From Frigidibacter sp. SD6-1 (GTDB lineage Bacteria > Pseudomonadota > Alphaproteobacteria > Rhodobacterales > Rhodobacteraceae): a DNA stretch of 64,000 nt. Position numbers and translations under genes: made by a program. Positions 1 through 8,419 of the stretch are shown here, in pieces; position 1 is the first letter of the stretch; the number at the start of each line of letters is the position of its first letter. The notes beneath the pieces are model-generated. The model saw only the letters and a program-made list of their open reading frames with translations. It made no database searches and was not told where the DNA came from. The stretch spans positions 124,001 through 188,000 of the forward strand of contig NZ_JARJNR010000006.1 of assembly GCF_030143255.1 (NCBI RefSeq), read 5' to 3'.

Positions 1-17
1 GCGGCCCTGACGGGCCG

Positions 18-90
18 CTCATCGGGCTCTTGCGCGCCCTCTTCGCAGGAAGCGCGCGCCCCCGCGAGGAGCCCCGTCCGGGGCGAGGAG
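18..90. repeat. Inverted pair of CTCnTCG intergenic repeats
   Basis: Copy one (18-45) has CTCATCG and CTCTTCG boxes 14 nt apart on the plus strand. Copy two (65-90) has two CTCCTCG boxes on the minus strand. The pair lies 22 nt beyond the stop of the DUF2794 gene. It matches pairs at 26018-26085, 50197-50256 and 58603-58661 in box sequence, box spacing and position. The cores are palindromic, so each copy can fold. A role in transcription termination or 3'-end protection is inferred. Confidence 0.6.
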
Positions 91-111
91 CGGCGCGCCC
101 GGCAGTCCTGG

Positions 112-456
112 TCAGACCGAACGAATGAGCTTCCGTTCCAGGGGGCTCAGAACGCCCGGCAGGTCATGACCGCGTTTCAGAACCTGCCCGGTCATCCCTA
201 TCAGCGCATACATGCCCTGCCGGTTCCTGAGCCTTGGATGTTTCTCGATCCGGTAAAGCGGCGTCTCGGCTGTGTGCCGGAAGACCGCGAACACCGCGCA
301 GTCGCGCAGAAAGGACATGGCATAATCCCGCCATTCCCCCGCCGCCACCATCCGCCCATAGAGCGACAGGATAGTCGACAGCTCCGCCCGATCAAAAGCG
401 ACCTGCTGAGGCAAGGCCGCGGAAAAGTGTAGGGGCGTCGGTTCCTGAACCGTCAT
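112..456 (-). CDS. DUF2794 family protein
   Basis: This 114-residue protein has no signal peptide or membrane segment. It resembles the DUF2794 family, short proteins of unknown function found mostly in Rhodobacterales and Rhizobiales. Recognisable stretches are FDRAELSTILSLYGRMVAAGEWRD-like text at about 21-44, the aromatic FAVFRHTAE segment at 56-64, and PLYRIEKHPRLRNRQGMYAL at about 66-85. The length is usual for the family. It is the first gene on the minus strand here, followed by a repeat pair acting as its 3' boundary. Nothing in the sequence reveals a biochemical role. Confidence 0.8.
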   Translation of the reverse strand: MTVQEPTPLHFSAALPQQVAFDRAELSTILSLYGRMVAAGEWRDYAMSFLRDCAVFAVFRHTAETPLYRIEKHPRLRNRQGMYALIGMTGQVLKRGHDLPGVLSPLERKLIRSV

Positions 457-637
457 GTAGCGATGCTACCTGACCTGCCGGGCAAATCAAGCCTTGCCGG
501 CGAACTCACGTGGGGACAGTCGGGCTTTGCCGGAAGCCGCCGCCCGATTTCGGCCATGAAATGACCCGATGGCGGCCGCTTTCCCTCCCGCGAATCGCCG
601 CGTTCGGGCACGAATTTGTGAACAGCGAGAAACGCTA

Positions 638-727
638 GGTTCCGGCGGAGCGGCCAACAGCCCCCACCCAGTTCGCCCCGTCGGAACCGTCCTCGCCCAG
701 ACCCCGCTTCGGCGGGGTCTTGATTTT
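638..727 (+). ncRNA. Candidate small RNA ending in a UUCG-loop terminator
   Basis: No coding sequence is convincing between 457 and 742. On the plus strand, 638-648 (GGTTCCGGCGG) pairs with 678-688 (CCGTCGGAACC) in an 11-bp helix with one G-U pair. The loop is C-rich (CCCCCACCC at about 661-669). Then follows a 9-bp hairpin with a UUCG tetraloop (699-720) and a TTGATTTT tail. The terminator points along the plus strand, where no annotated gene lies upstream, so it implies an unannotated transcript. The C-rich loop could bind Shine-Dalgarno sequences; this is inference. No clear promoter was identified. Confidence 0.4.
699..727 (+). terminator. Intrinsic terminator, plus strand
   Basis: Stem AGACCCCGC/GCGGGGTCT closes on a TTCG tetraloop and is followed by TTGATTTT. 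On the minus strand the flank is not T-rich, so it acts for plus-strand transcripts only and cannot be the terminator of the I78 gene. Confidence 0.75.
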
Positions 728-742
728 CATCCGGACCGATGA

Positions 743-1033
743 TCAGCCGCATTCGACAGCGCGGATCAGGCCATCGCCGTCGATGGCGATATTGAGCCGC
801 GTGGCGCTGAAATCCATCGTCACCGCCATGCCCGGCTTCAGGAACCGCGTGCCCGCCGGGAAGGTCATCGCGGCCAGCGCGCTTTCGGGCTGGCCCACCA
901 GATGCTGCAGCCCGTCGGCGCCGCAACTCGCCGTATCGGCCCGGCCCGGCATCGGGTCGGTATGTCTCTTCGGCTCCTCAGCCATGCAGGCCCCCATCGG
1001 TATCAAAAGTGCGGCGGCGAAAATGACGCGCAT
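743..1033 (-). CDS. Peptidase inhibitor I78-family lipoprotein
   Basis: This 96-residue protein has a hydrophobic leader ending in MGAC at about residues 13-16. That is a plausible lipobox, so Cys16 is the likely lipidated residue. The mature part carries the I78 signature: [12 protein letters not shown], then a basic [11 protein letters not shown] segment and a C-terminal [10 protein letters not shown] with a second cysteine. I78 proteins are small inhibitors of serine peptidases and are usually periplasmic. The start is supported by an AAGGAA ribosome-binding site about 8 nt upstream. It is divergent from the following alcohol dehydrogenase gene. The inhibitor target is unknown. Confidence 0.8.
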   Translation of the reverse strand: MRVIFAAALLIPMGACMAEEPKRHTDPMPGRADTASCGADGLQHLVGQPESALAAMTFPAGTRFLKPGMAVTMDFSATRLNIAIDGDGLIRAVECG

Positions 1034-1108
1034 CTGTCGTTCCTTTCCTTGCGCGAGCCTCCGGTTTGCGGGAGAGTCGCGGCAACGAGAATATCAGGGA
1101 GGCTGAGA

Positions 1109-2239
1109 ATGAGAACCCGTGCCGCCGTCGCCGTTGCCGCCGGAAAACCGCTGGAAGTCATGGAGGTGAACCTCGAAGGGCCAAAGGCCGGCGAGGTGAT
1201 GGTCGAGATCAAGGCCACCGGCATCTGCCATACCGACGAATTCACGCTCTCGGGCGCCGATCCCGAAGGGATGTTCCCCGCGATCCTCGGCCATGAAGGC
1301 GCGGGCGTCGTGGTCGAGGTCGGCCCCGGCGTTACCAGCGTGAAACCGGGCGACCATGTGATCCCGCTCTACACCCCGGAATGCCGGACCTGCCCGTCGT
1401 GCCTTAGCCGCAAGACCAACCTCTGCACCTCGATCCGTGCCACGCAGGGGCAAGGGCTGATGCCCGACGGCACCTCGCGCTTTTCGATGCTCGATGGCAC
1501 GCCGATCCTGCATTATATGGGTTGCTCGACCTTCTCGAACTATACCGTCCTGCCGGAGATCGCCGTCGCCAAGGTCCGCGAGGACGCGCCCTTCGACAAG
1601 ATCTGCTATATCGGTTGCGGGGTCACGACCGGTATCGGCGCGGTGATCAACACCGCGAAGGTCGAGATCGGTGCCAAGGCCGTGGTCTTCGGCCTCGGCG
1701 GCATCGGGCTCAATGTCATCCAGGGCCTCAGGCTTGCGGGCGCCGACATGATCATCGGGGTCGATCTGAACCCGGCCAAGAAGCCGATGGCCGAACGGTT
1801 CGGCATGACCCATTTCGTCAATCCGGCGGAGGTCGAGGGCGATCTGGTCGCCCATCTCGTGAACATGACCAAGACGCCCTTCGACCAGATCGGCGGGGCG
1901 GATTATTCCTTCGACTGCACCGGCAATGTGAAGGTGATGCGCGCGGCCTTGGAATGCACCCACCGTGGCTGGGGCCAGTCGATCATCATCGGCGTCGCGC
2001 CCGCCGGTGCGACGATCGAGACGCGGCCCTTCCAGCTGGTGACGGGGCGCGTCTGGAAAGGCACTGCCTTTGGTGGTGCGCGCGGACGCACCGACGTGCC
2101 GAAGATCGTCGACTGGTACATGGAGGGCAAGATCGAGATCGACCCGATGATCACCCACACGCTGACGCTGGACAGCATCAACGAGGGCTTCGACCTCATG
2201 CATGCAGGCAAGTCGATACGGTCGGTGGTGGTTTACTGA
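1109..2239 (+). CDS. frmA: S-(hydroxymethyl)glutathione dehydrogenase / class III alcohol dehydrogenase
   Basis: This 376-residue zinc-dependent, NAD-linked enzyme oxidises the formaldehyde-glutathione adduct to S-formylglutathione. It can also reduce S-nitrosoglutathione. Visible features are the catalytic zinc region ([10 protein letters not shown] and GHEGAGVV), the structural zinc cluster of four cysteines in [15 protein letters not shown], and a Rossmann site [12 protein letters not shown]. The start was chosen at the ATG giving MRTRAAVAV, preceded by GGGAGG. An in-frame extension back to 902 would add 69 residues of out-of-frame-like sequence and is rejected. No S-formylglutathione hydrolase gene follows it here. 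Confidence 0.95.
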   Translation: MRTRAAVAVAAGKPLEVMEVNLEGPKAGEVMVEIKATGICHTDEFTLSGADPEGMFPAILGHEGAGVVVEVGPGVTSVKPGDHVIPLYTPECRTCPSCLSRKTNLCTSIRATQGQGLMPDGTSRFSMLDGTPILHYMGCSTFSNYTVLPEIAVAKVREDAPFDKICYIGCGVTTGIGAVINTAKVEIGAKAVVFGLGGIGLNVIQGLRLAGADMIIGVDLNPAKKPMAERFGMTHFVNPAEVEGDLVAHLVNMTKTPFDQIGGADYSFDCTGNVKVMRAALECTHRGWGQSIIIGVAPAGATIETRPFQLVTGRVWKGTAFGGARGRTDVPKIVDWYMEGKIEIDPMITHTLTLDSINEGFDLMHAGKSIRSVVVY

Positions 2240-2330
2240 TTGCCACCCCGGCCGTTTTCCCTGACAAGTGCCCAATCCTGTCGGCCCGTCGCACGCGCGG
2301 CAGGCCGACGCTGCCTGACAGGGATCCCCC

Positions 2331-3080
2331 ATGGCTTCTACCCCCCGCGACACACCTTTCCTTGCCGTCCTGATCGACGCGGACAACATTCCGGCGCGAC
2401 ATGCGGCGGCGATCCTTGATGAGATCGCCTCATACGGCGAGCCGTCGCTCCGTCGGGTCTATGGCGACTGGTCAAGCTCGGCGCTCTCGCAATGGAAGGA
2501 ACAGGCGCGGGATCTGGGGCTGGTCATGCATCAGCAGTCCGCCAACACGAAGGGCAAGAACGCCAGCGACATCGGCCTCGTCATCGACGCGATGGATATA
2601 CTGCATGCGGGCAAGGTCGACGGGTTCGTGCTTGTGTCGTCCGACAGCGATTTCACCCGGCTTGCCAGCCGCATCCGCGAGGACGGGTTGCAGGTGATCG
2701 GCATCGGCGAGGGCAAGACGCCGGAATCGCTCCGCAAGGTCTGCAACCGCTTCGTGCTGATCGAAAATATCGTCTCGAGCGCGCCTGCGGTTGCGGCGAA
2801 CGCCGGGGCGCGGCCGGAAAAGACGTCCGAGACGCCTGCAAGCGTCAAGGAGCCGCCGATGCTGGCCATCCCGCTGATCCGCAATGCGATGAAGAAGATC
2901 GACCCCGATCAGGACGATTACGGGCTCGGCCAGATCGGTCAGGCGCTGAGCCAGCTTTATCCCGATTTCGACAGCCGCACCTATGGGGTGGCGAAGCTGA
3001 AGGATCTGCTGGGAAAGACCGGCGCATTCGAACTGTTCCAGGACGAACGGAAAGTCTGGCGGGTGCGCGACAAGGCCTGA
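2331..3080 (+). CDS. NYN-domain putative ribonuclease with C-terminal OST-HTH/LOTUS domain
   Basis: A PIN-like NYN domain covers about residues 9-145 and carries the expected acidic metal-binding residues: LIDADN near the N terminus, DIGLVIDAMD in the middle, and SSDSDFTRLA. The last 75 or so residues (LIRNAMKKIDPDQDDYGLGQIG to the end) look like an OST-HTH/LOTUS fold that binds RNA. The combination matches LabA/MARF1-like bacterial proteins, which probably cleave structured RNA; the substrate is unknown. An AGGGA site precedes the ATG. It converges on the fuconate dehydratase gene with only 10 bp between stop codons. Confidence 0.85.
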   Translation: MASTPRDTPFLAVLIDADNIPARHAAAILDEIASYGEPSLRRVYGDWSSSALSQWKEQARDLGLVMHQQSANTKGKNASDIGLVIDAMDILHAGKVDGFVLVSSDSDFTRLASRIREDGLQVIGIGEGKTPESLRKVCNRFVLIENIVSSAPAVAANAGARPEKTSETPASVKEPPMLAIPLIRNAMKKIDPDQDDYGLGQIGQALSQLYPDFDSRTYGVAKLKDLLGKTGAFELFQDERKVWRVRDKA

Positions 3081-3090
3081 AAATCCCGCC

Positions 3091-4365
3091 TCAACCGCCC
3101 CTATGGCGATAGGCGATCAGGCTCTCTTCTTTCATCTCGATCGAATAGCCGGGCCGTTCGGGCGGCATGTAGGCCGCATTCCGGATCACGCAGGGGTCGA
3201 GGAAATGTTCGTGCAGATGGTCGACATATTCGATCACCCGCCCCTCGCGCGTACCTGCGATGCAGAGGTAATCGATCATGGCGAGATGCTGGACATATTC
3301 GCATAGTCCCACACCGCCTGCATGCGGGCAGACCTTCAGCCCGTATTTCGCGGCCATCAGAAGGACCGCCAGCACCTCGTTCACGCCCCCCAAACGGCAG
3401 GCGTCGATCTGCACCACGTCGATGGCGCCCTGCATGATCAGCTGCTTGAAGATCACGCGGTTCTGGCACATCTCGCCCGTGGCCACCTGAACCGGTGCGA
3501 CGCCCTCCCGAATGCGCCGGTGGCTTTCGATATCGTCGGGGCTGGTGGGCTCCTCGATGAACCAGGGCTTCGCGAAGGCGAGCTTGCGGACCCAGTCGAT
3601 CGCCTCGTCCACTTCCCAGACCTGATTGGCGTCGATCATCAGATGGACGTCCGGCCCGACCGCCTCTCGCGCGATGGTCAGGCGGCGGATATCGTCCTGA
3701 AGGTCGCGCCCGACCTTCATCTTGATATGGCGGAACCCCGCATCCACCGCCTCGCGGCACAGGCGACGGAGTTTCTCGTCATCGTAGCCAAGCCAACCTG
3801 CCGAGGTCGTGTAACAGGGATACCCCTCGCGTTTCAGCGTGGCGATCCGGTCGGCCTTGCCTTCGGCCTGCTTCGTCAGGAAATCCAGTGCCCATTCGGG
3901 AGTGATGCAATCGGTCAGGTAGCGGAAGTCGATGCAACGGACGAGGTCTTCGGGCGACATGTCGGCCACCATCTGCCAGACCGGCTTGCCTTCGACCTTC
4001 GCCCAAAGGTCCCAGACCGCGTTGACGACCGCCGCCGTCGCCAGATGGATCGCGCCCTTGTCCGGCCCGATCCAGCGAAGCTGGCTGTCACCGGTGACAT
4101 GGCGCCAGAACCGGCCCATGTCCTCGGCGATCCAGCCCATGTCCAGACCCACCACCAGATGCTCCATCGCCCTGATGGCCGCGCAGCAGACCTCGTTGCC
4201 GCGCCCGATGGTGAAGGTCAGGCCATGGCCCTCGTGCGCCCCGTCGGTCGCAAGGATCACATAGGCCGCCGAATAGTCCGGGTCGGGGTTCATCGCGTCC
4301 GATCCGTCCAGATGCCGCGAGGTCGGAAAGCGGATGTCGAGAACCCTGAGCCCGGTGATTTTCAT
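3091..4365 (-). CDS. fucD: L-fuconate dehydratase (enolase superfamily)
   Basis: This 424-residue enzyme dehydrates L-fuconate to 2-keto-3-deoxy-L-fuconate. It shows the mandelate-racemase-group catalytic set: a KMKVG acid/base lysine motif, metal ligands in LMIDANQVW, WFIEEPTSPDD and ATGEMCQN, and a CPHAGG histidine near residue 350. The length and the N-terminal RFPTSRHLDGSDAMN text fit FucD rather than rhamnonate or galactonate dehydratases. The start overlaps the preceding hydrolase stop in an ATGA, so the two are translationally coupled. It is last in a three-gene operon that converts fuconate to pyruvate and lactate. Confidence 0.88.
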   Translation of the reverse strand: MKITGLRVLDIRFPTSRHLDGSDAMNPDPDYSAAYVILATDGAHEGHGLTFTIGRGNEVCCAAIRAMEHLVVGLDMGWIAEDMGRFWRHVTGDSQLRWIGPDKGAIHLATAAVVNAVWDLWAKVEGKPVWQMVADMSPEDLVRCIDFRYLTDCITPEWALDFLTKQAEGKADRIATLKREGYPCYTTSAGWLGYDDEKLRRLCREAVDAGFRHIKMKVGRDLQDDIRRLTIAREAVGPDVHLMIDANQVWEVDEAIDWVRKLAFAKPWFIEEPTSPDDIESHRRIREGVAPVQVATGEMCQNRVIFKQLIMQGAIDVVQIDACRLGGVNEVLAVLLMAAKYGLKVCPHAGGVGLCEYVQHLAMIDYLCIAGTREGRVIEYVDHLHEHFLDPCVIRNAAYMPPERPGYSIEMKEESLIAYRHRGG

Positions 4366-5216
4366 GCGCGGACGACCTTCTGAGTCTGGACCCCCAGCCC
4401 TTCGATCCCCAGCCGCATCACCTCGCCGCCCTTCAGATAGACCGGCGGCTTCTGCCCCATGCCGACACCCGGCGGCGTGCCGGTCGAGATCACGTCGCCC
4501 GGCTGCAGAGACATGAACTGGCTGACGTAATGGATGAGGAACGGCACGTTGTAGACCATGGTCGCGGTCGAGCCGTTCTGGAAGCGGCGGCCGTCGACCT
4601 CGAGCCACATCTTCAGCGCGTCGATGTCGCCCGCCTCGTCGGGCGTGACCAGCCAGGGGCCAAGCGGCCCGAACGTGTCGCAGCCCTTGCCCTTGTCCCA
4701 TGTGCCCGCGCGGTTCATCTGGTAATCGCGTTCGCTGACGTCATTGGCCACGCAATAGCCCGCGACATGCGACAGCGCGTCGGCCTCGTCGATATAGCGC
4801 CCACCCTTGCCGATCACGACGGCAAGCTCCACCTCCCAGTCGGTCTTTTCCGATCCGCGCGGAATCTCTACATCATCGTCCGGTCCGACGATGGCCGAGG
4901 TCCATTTGTTGAAGATCACCGGCTCCGGCGGCACCTGAAGGCCGCTTTCGGCAGCATGGTCGGCATAGTTCAAGCCGATGCAGATGAACTTTCCCACCGC
5001 GCCCACGCAGGGGCCAAGGCGCAAGTCCTGCTGCGGCGTACCCGCAACATGCGGCAGCGCCGCAGGGTCGAGCGCCGCGAGTTTCGCAAGCCCCGCAGGC
5101 AAGAGCGCCGGACCGGCGATATCGGCCACATGCGCCGACAGGTCGCGCACCCGGCCCTCATCATCCAGAAGCCCCGGTCTTTCCTGCCCCTTCGGGCCGT
5201 ATCGCAGCAGTTTCAT
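4362..5216 (-). CDS. FAH-family 2,4-diketo-3-deoxy-L-fuconate hydrolase
   Basis: This 284-residue fumarylacetoacetate-hydrolase-fold protein has a short N-terminal domain (1-65) and the catalytic domain. Metal ligands sit in DWEVELAVVIG, and an aspartate in VANDVSERD. The family signatures FICIGLNYADHA and VISTGTPPGVGMG are intact. Sitting between FucD and an SDR, its expected substrate is 2,4-diketo-3-deoxy-L-fuconate, cleaved to pyruvate and L-lactate as described for the Xanthomonas route. The start is set by an AGGGGG site. Without the neighbours it could equally be called a general FAH or ureidoglycolate-lyase-like protein. Confidence 0.8.
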   Translation of the reverse strand: MKLLRYGPKGQERPGLLDDEGRVRDLSAHVADIAGPALLPAGLAKLAALDPAALPHVAGTPQQDLRLGPCVGAVGKFICIGLNYADHAAESGLQVPPEPVIFNKWTSAIVGPDDDVEIPRGSEKTDWEVELAVVIGKGGRYIDEADALSHVAGYCVANDVSERDYQMNRAGTWDKGKGCDTFGPLGPWLVTPDEAGDIDALKMWLEVDGRRFQNGSTATMVYNVPFLIHYVSQFMSLQPGDVISTGTPPGVGMGQKPPVYLKGGEVMRLGIEGLGVQTQKVVRA

Positions 5217-5226
5217 GTCTTTCCCC

Positions 5227-5976
5227 TCAGATCGTGACGCCGCCATCCACCAGCGATGCCTGCCCGGTGACGAAACGCGATTCCGCCGACAGAAGGAAGA
5301 CCACGAGCGGTGTGATATCCTCGACCGTCGCAAGCCGCCCCATCGGCTGACGGGCGATGAAATCCTTCTCTGCGGCGACCGGATCGGCGGCCTGCGCGAT
5401 CCGGCCGCGCAAGGACGGCGTATCGACCGTGCCGGGGCAGAGCGCGTTGCAGCGCAGCCCCTGTTTCACGAAATCGGCGGCGACGGACTTCGTCAGCCCG
5501 ATCACCGCCGCCTTGGTCGTGCCATAGACGCAGCGGTTGGGGAAACCTTTGATCGACGAGGCCATCGAAGCCATGTTGAGGATCGATGCGTCGCCGGTTT
5601 CACGGGCGCGGTCCAGCATTCCGGGCAGGAAAGCGCGGATCATGCGGAACATCGAGGTCACGTTCAGGTCGACCGAAAAGTCCCAGTCGGCATCGGAGAT
5701 CTCCATAACCGTCCCATGGTGAACGAAACCCGCGCAGTTGAAGAGCCCGTCGAGCGCGGGCAGCCGCGCTGCCAGCGCCCGCACCTGACCATCGTCGCGC
5801 ACGTCGAGGACGGCGGTCTCGATCCCCGGCACCTCGGCGCCCAGCGTGCCGATCGTCCCGGCATTCACGTCGGTCGCGATCACCCGCGCGCCTTCGCGGG
5901 CGCAGGCGATGGCGCTGGCGCGGCCGATCCCCTGCCCCGCCGCGGTGATCAGGATGGTTCGGTTCTGAAGGCGCAT
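5227..5976 (-). CDS. SDR oxidoreductase, probable 2-keto-3-deoxy-L-fuconate dehydrogenase
   Basis: This 249-residue short-chain dehydrogenase has a nucleotide loop ITAAGQGIGRA (alanine replaces the usual first glycine), FNCAGFVHHG, an active-site serine in NMASMASS and a YGTTK catalytic pair. The C-terminal text SRFVTGQASLVDGG is typical of the classical SDR family. It leads the fuconate operon and is expected to oxidise the C4 hydroxyl of 2-keto-3-deoxy-L-fuconate with NAD. The start is the ATG giving MRLQNRT. A longer in-frame start at 6024 would run into the palindromic control region. Confidence 0.82.
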   Translation of the reverse strand: MRLQNRTILITAAGQGIGRASAIACAREGARVIATDVNAGTIGTLGAEVPGIETAVLDVRDDGQVRALAARLPALDGLFNCAGFVHHGTVMEISDADWDFSVDLNVTSMFRMIRAFLPGMLDRARETGDASILNMASMASSIKGFPNRCVYGTTKAAVIGLTKSVAADFVKQGLRCNALCPGTVDTPSLRGRIAQAADPVAAEKDFIARQPMGRLATVEDITPLVVFLLSAESRFVTGQASLVDGGVTI

Positions 5977-5998
5977 GGAATCGGGCTCCCGCAGCTGG

Positions 5999-6008
5999 CA
6001 TGTTAGTT
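5999..6008. promoter_or_regulatory. Partial repeat of the palindromic operator
   Basis: CATGTTAGTT repeats the right half of the 20-bp palindrome at 6045-6064, with the two centres about four helical turns apart. It lies just upstream of the fuconate-operon start and may be an auxiliary site for the same regulator. Confidence 0.4.
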
Positions 6009-6044
6009 GGCACCCTGACCACATGCCGCCGGGGGGCGCAAGTC

Positions 6045-6064
6045 GAAACTAACATGTTAGTTTC
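6045..6064. promoter_or_regulatory. 20-bp perfect palindrome, probable operator
   Basis: GAAACTAACATGTTAGTTTC is identical to its reverse complement. It is much more AT-rich than its surroundings. It lies in the 176-bp divergent region between the fuconate operon and the dipeptidase gene. The length and symmetry fit a dimeric repressor of the GntR or LacI type. No regulator gene is adjacent, so the protein that binds it is unknown. Confidence 0.65.
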
Positions 6065-6152
6065 ACATACTGCCGCCGGAACCGCACGAACCTGCCTTGC
6101 CGCCGCGCGGGCTTTGTGCAACCCCTTGGCGAAACCACCCATCAGGTGCCCC

Positions 6153-7214
6153 ATGATCCCGGTATTCGACGGCCATAACGATCTTCTCCTGCGCTTCCAT
6201 CGCGACCCGGGCGGGCGCGACGCGATCTGGTCGGGCGCCGAGGGCAAGGGCCATCTCGACCTGCCGCGGATGAAGGCGGGCGGGTTCGCGGGCGGATTCT
6301 TCGCCGTTTATGTCCCTTCGCCCGCAGACGCCGACGCGCTCGACTGGGCCGCTATGGACCGGTTGATGGAGAACCCGCCCTTCGTGCTTCCCTTGCCTGC
6401 ACCGATTCCCTGTGCCGCCGCGCAGCCGGTCGCACTCGACATGGCGGGCCATCTGATGGCGCTGGAACGGACCGGCACGCTGCAGGTCTGCCGCACCGTC
6501 GCCGATATCCGCGCGGCTATGGCCGCGGGCCGGATCGCGGCGATCCTGCATATGGAGGGTGCCGAGGCGATCGACGAAGACCTCGTGACGCTCGACCTGT
6601 GGCATGCGGCGGGGCTGCGCTCCATCGGTCCGGTCTGGTCGCGCCCGACGGCCTTCGGCCATGGCGTGCCCTTCAAGTTCCCCGGCTCGCCCGATACCGG
6701 CCCCGGCCTGACCGAGGCGGGCAAGCGGCTTGTGCGCGAATGCAACCGGCTGAAGATCATGATCGACCTCAGCCACATGAACGAGGCGGGCTTCAACGAT
6801 GTGGCGGCGCTGTCGGACGCACCGCTGGTCGCCACCCATTCGAACGCCCATGCCGTGACGCCCTCGACCCGCAACCTCACCGACCGGCAGCTGGCGATGA
6901 TCGCCGACAGCGACGGGATGGTCGGCTTGAACTATGCCACCGTCTTCCTGAACCCCGAGGGGCGGCGCACGCCCTTCACCGGCTGGGACCCGATCTTGCG
7001 CCATCTCGACCATCTTCTCGAAAAACTCGGCGAGGATCGCGTCGGGCTCGGATCGGATTTCGACGGGGCGGAGATGCCCGCCGATCTGGGCGATGTGGCG
7101 GGCCTGCCGCGGCTGCTGGAGGCACTTAGCGCCCATGGTTATGGCGAAGCGCTCGTGAGAAAGATCGCGCACGAGAACTGGCTCGCGCTCCTGACCCGCA
7201 CCTGGGGCGGCTGA
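6153..7214 (+). CDS. Membrane dipeptidase family protein (peptidase M19)
   Basis: This 353-residue zinc metallopeptidase belongs to the renal-dipeptidase family, which hydrolyses dipeptides and some beta-lactams. It shows the HxD ligand pair in FDGHNDLLLR at the N terminus, the bridging glutamate in HMEGAEAID, later histidines in DLSHMN and THSNAHA, and the C-terminal GLGSDFDG aspartate. There is no signal peptide, so it is probably cytoplasmic. The chosen ATG gives MIPVFDGHND; the longer frame from 6000 crosses the operator. Its stop overlaps the next start by one base. Confidence 0.9.
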   Translation: MIPVFDGHNDLLLRFHRDPGGRDAIWSGAEGKGHLDLPRMKAGGFAGGFFAVYVPSPADADALDWAAMDRLMENPPFVLPLPAPIPCAAAQPVALDMAGHLMALERTGTLQVCRTVADIRAAMAAGRIAAILHMEGAEAIDEDLVTLDLWHAAGLRSIGPVWSRPTAFGHGVPFKFPGSPDTGPGLTEAGKRLVRECNRLKIMIDLSHMNEAGFNDVAALSDAPLVATHSNAHAVTPSTRNLTDRQLAMIADSDGMVGLNYATVFLNPEGRRTPFTGWDPILRHLDHLLEKLGEDRVGLGSDFDGAEMPADLGDVAGLPRLLEALSAHGYGEALVRKIAHENWLALLTRTWGG

Positions 7215-8419
7215 TGGCTCTGGCGCGGATCGACAACCGCGCGGCCCGGCGCCTGTTTCTCGACCGCCACGCGCTGGCCGAACAACCGACCGGCCCTGCC
7301 AAGGGCGCCGACCTTCTGACGCTGATCCGGCGGCTTGGCTTCGTACAGGTCGACAGTATCAATACGGTCGAACGCGCCCATCACATGATCCTCTGGGCGC
7401 GGCGGCAGAGCTACCGGCCCCGGAACCTCAAGCCGCTTCTGGAACGCGACCGGCTGCTCTTCGAACATTGGACGCATGATGCCTCGGTGATCCCGACCGA
7501 GTTCCTGCCGCACTGGCACCACCGTTTCGCACATAATTACGTCACCATCCCCGAACGCTGGAAGGACTGGCAGGGCACGGCCTTCCGCGAGAAGGTCGAT
7601 GATGTGCTCAAGCAGATCGAGACGCGCGGCGCGGTGTCCACGGCTGACGTCGGCGAGGGCGAAGCGCGCAGTTCCGGCGGCTGGTGGGACTGGAACCCCA
7701 CAAAGGCGGCGCTGGAATATCTGTGGCATTCGGGGCGGCTTGCCGTCTGCCGCCGCGACGGGTTCACCAAGCATTATGACCTTGCCGAACGGGTATATCC
7801 CGCCTGCCCCGGGCCACCGCGTGCCGAGACCGTGGATTGGGCCTGCCGCGCGGCGCTCGACCGGCTCGGCTTTGCGACAAGCGGCGAGATCGCGGCCTTC
7901 TGGGCGAAGGTCTCGCCCGAGGAGGCGAAGGACTGGTGCGCCCAGGCGCTGAAGCGCGGCGAGATCGAGGAGGTGCTGATCGATTGTGCCGACGGCACCG
8001 CGCGCCGGTCGTTCGCGTTTCCGGGCCTCGCCGAATCTGCCGCTACGGCACCCGAACCGCCCGACCGGCTGCGCGTTCTGTCGCCCTTCGATCCGGCGCT
8101 GCGCGACCGCAAGCGGGCGGTCCGGCTCTTCGATTTCGACTATCGGATCGAGGTGTTCGTTCCGGCCGCGAAACGGCGCTACGGCTATTATGTCTTTCCG
8201 CTTCTGGAAGGCGACAGACTGGTCGGCCGGATTGACATGAAATGCGCGCGCGCCGAAGAAACTCTTGTTGTTTCAGCGCTTTGGCCCGAGAAGGGCGTCC
8301 GTTTCGGCAAGGGCCGCCTTGCGCGGCTCGAGGCAGAGCTTGAGCGGCTCGGCCGTTTCACCGGCTGCCCATCCATCCGCTTTCAGGACGGCTGGCTCAG
8401 GGATGAAAAGGTTTTGTAA
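7214..8419 (+). CDS. YcaQ-like winged-helix DNA glycosylase
   Basis: This 401-residue protein belongs to the HTH_42 (DUF1006) family, whose members AlkZ and YcaQ excise alkylated or crosslinked bases. Near residues 45-50 it has FVQVDS, so the catalytic QxD pattern of the YcaQ branch is present rather than the QxQ of AlkZ. Later text such as LSPFDPALRDRKRAVRLFDFDYRIEVF and RRYGYYVFPLL is typical of the C-terminal half. The TGATG overlap with the dipeptidase gene suggests co-transcription. A role in repair of interstrand crosslinks is inferred from the family. Confidence 0.85.
   Translation: MALARIDNRAARRLFLDRHALAEQPTGPAKGADLLTLIRRLGFVQVDSINTVERAHHMILWARRQSYRPRNLKPLLERDRLLFEHWTHDASVIPTEFLPHWHHRFAHNYVTIPERWKDWQGTAFREKVDDVLKQIETRGAVSTADVGEGEARSSGGWWDWNPTKAALEYLWHSGRLAVCRRDGFTKHYDLAERVYPACPGPPRAETVDWACRAALDRLGFATSGEIAAFWAKVSPEEAKDWCAQALKRGEIEEVLIDCADGTARRSFAFPGLAESAATAPEPPDRLRVLSPFDPALRDRKRAVRLFDFDYRIEVFVPAAKRRYGYYVFPLLEGDRLVGRIDMKCARAEETLVVSALWPEKGVRFGKGRLARLEAELERLGRFTGCPSIRFQDGWLRDEKVL

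Noticed and set aside
457-742. 6S or signal-recognition-particle RNA at the candidate small RNA locus
   Set aside because: Neither the long bulged 6S helix nor the GGAAG-type SRP core is present; only an 11-bp stem and a terminator are seen.
902-1108. 69-residue N-terminal extension of the class III alcohol dehydrogenase
   Set aside because: The extension overlaps the I78 gene and its leader antisense; family length and the ribosome-binding site support the ATG at 1109.
1094-2389. 431-residue minus-strand frame
   Set aside because: Antisense shadow of the alcohol dehydrogenase gene, with His/Arg/Asp-rich low-complexity composition typical of high-GC shadows.
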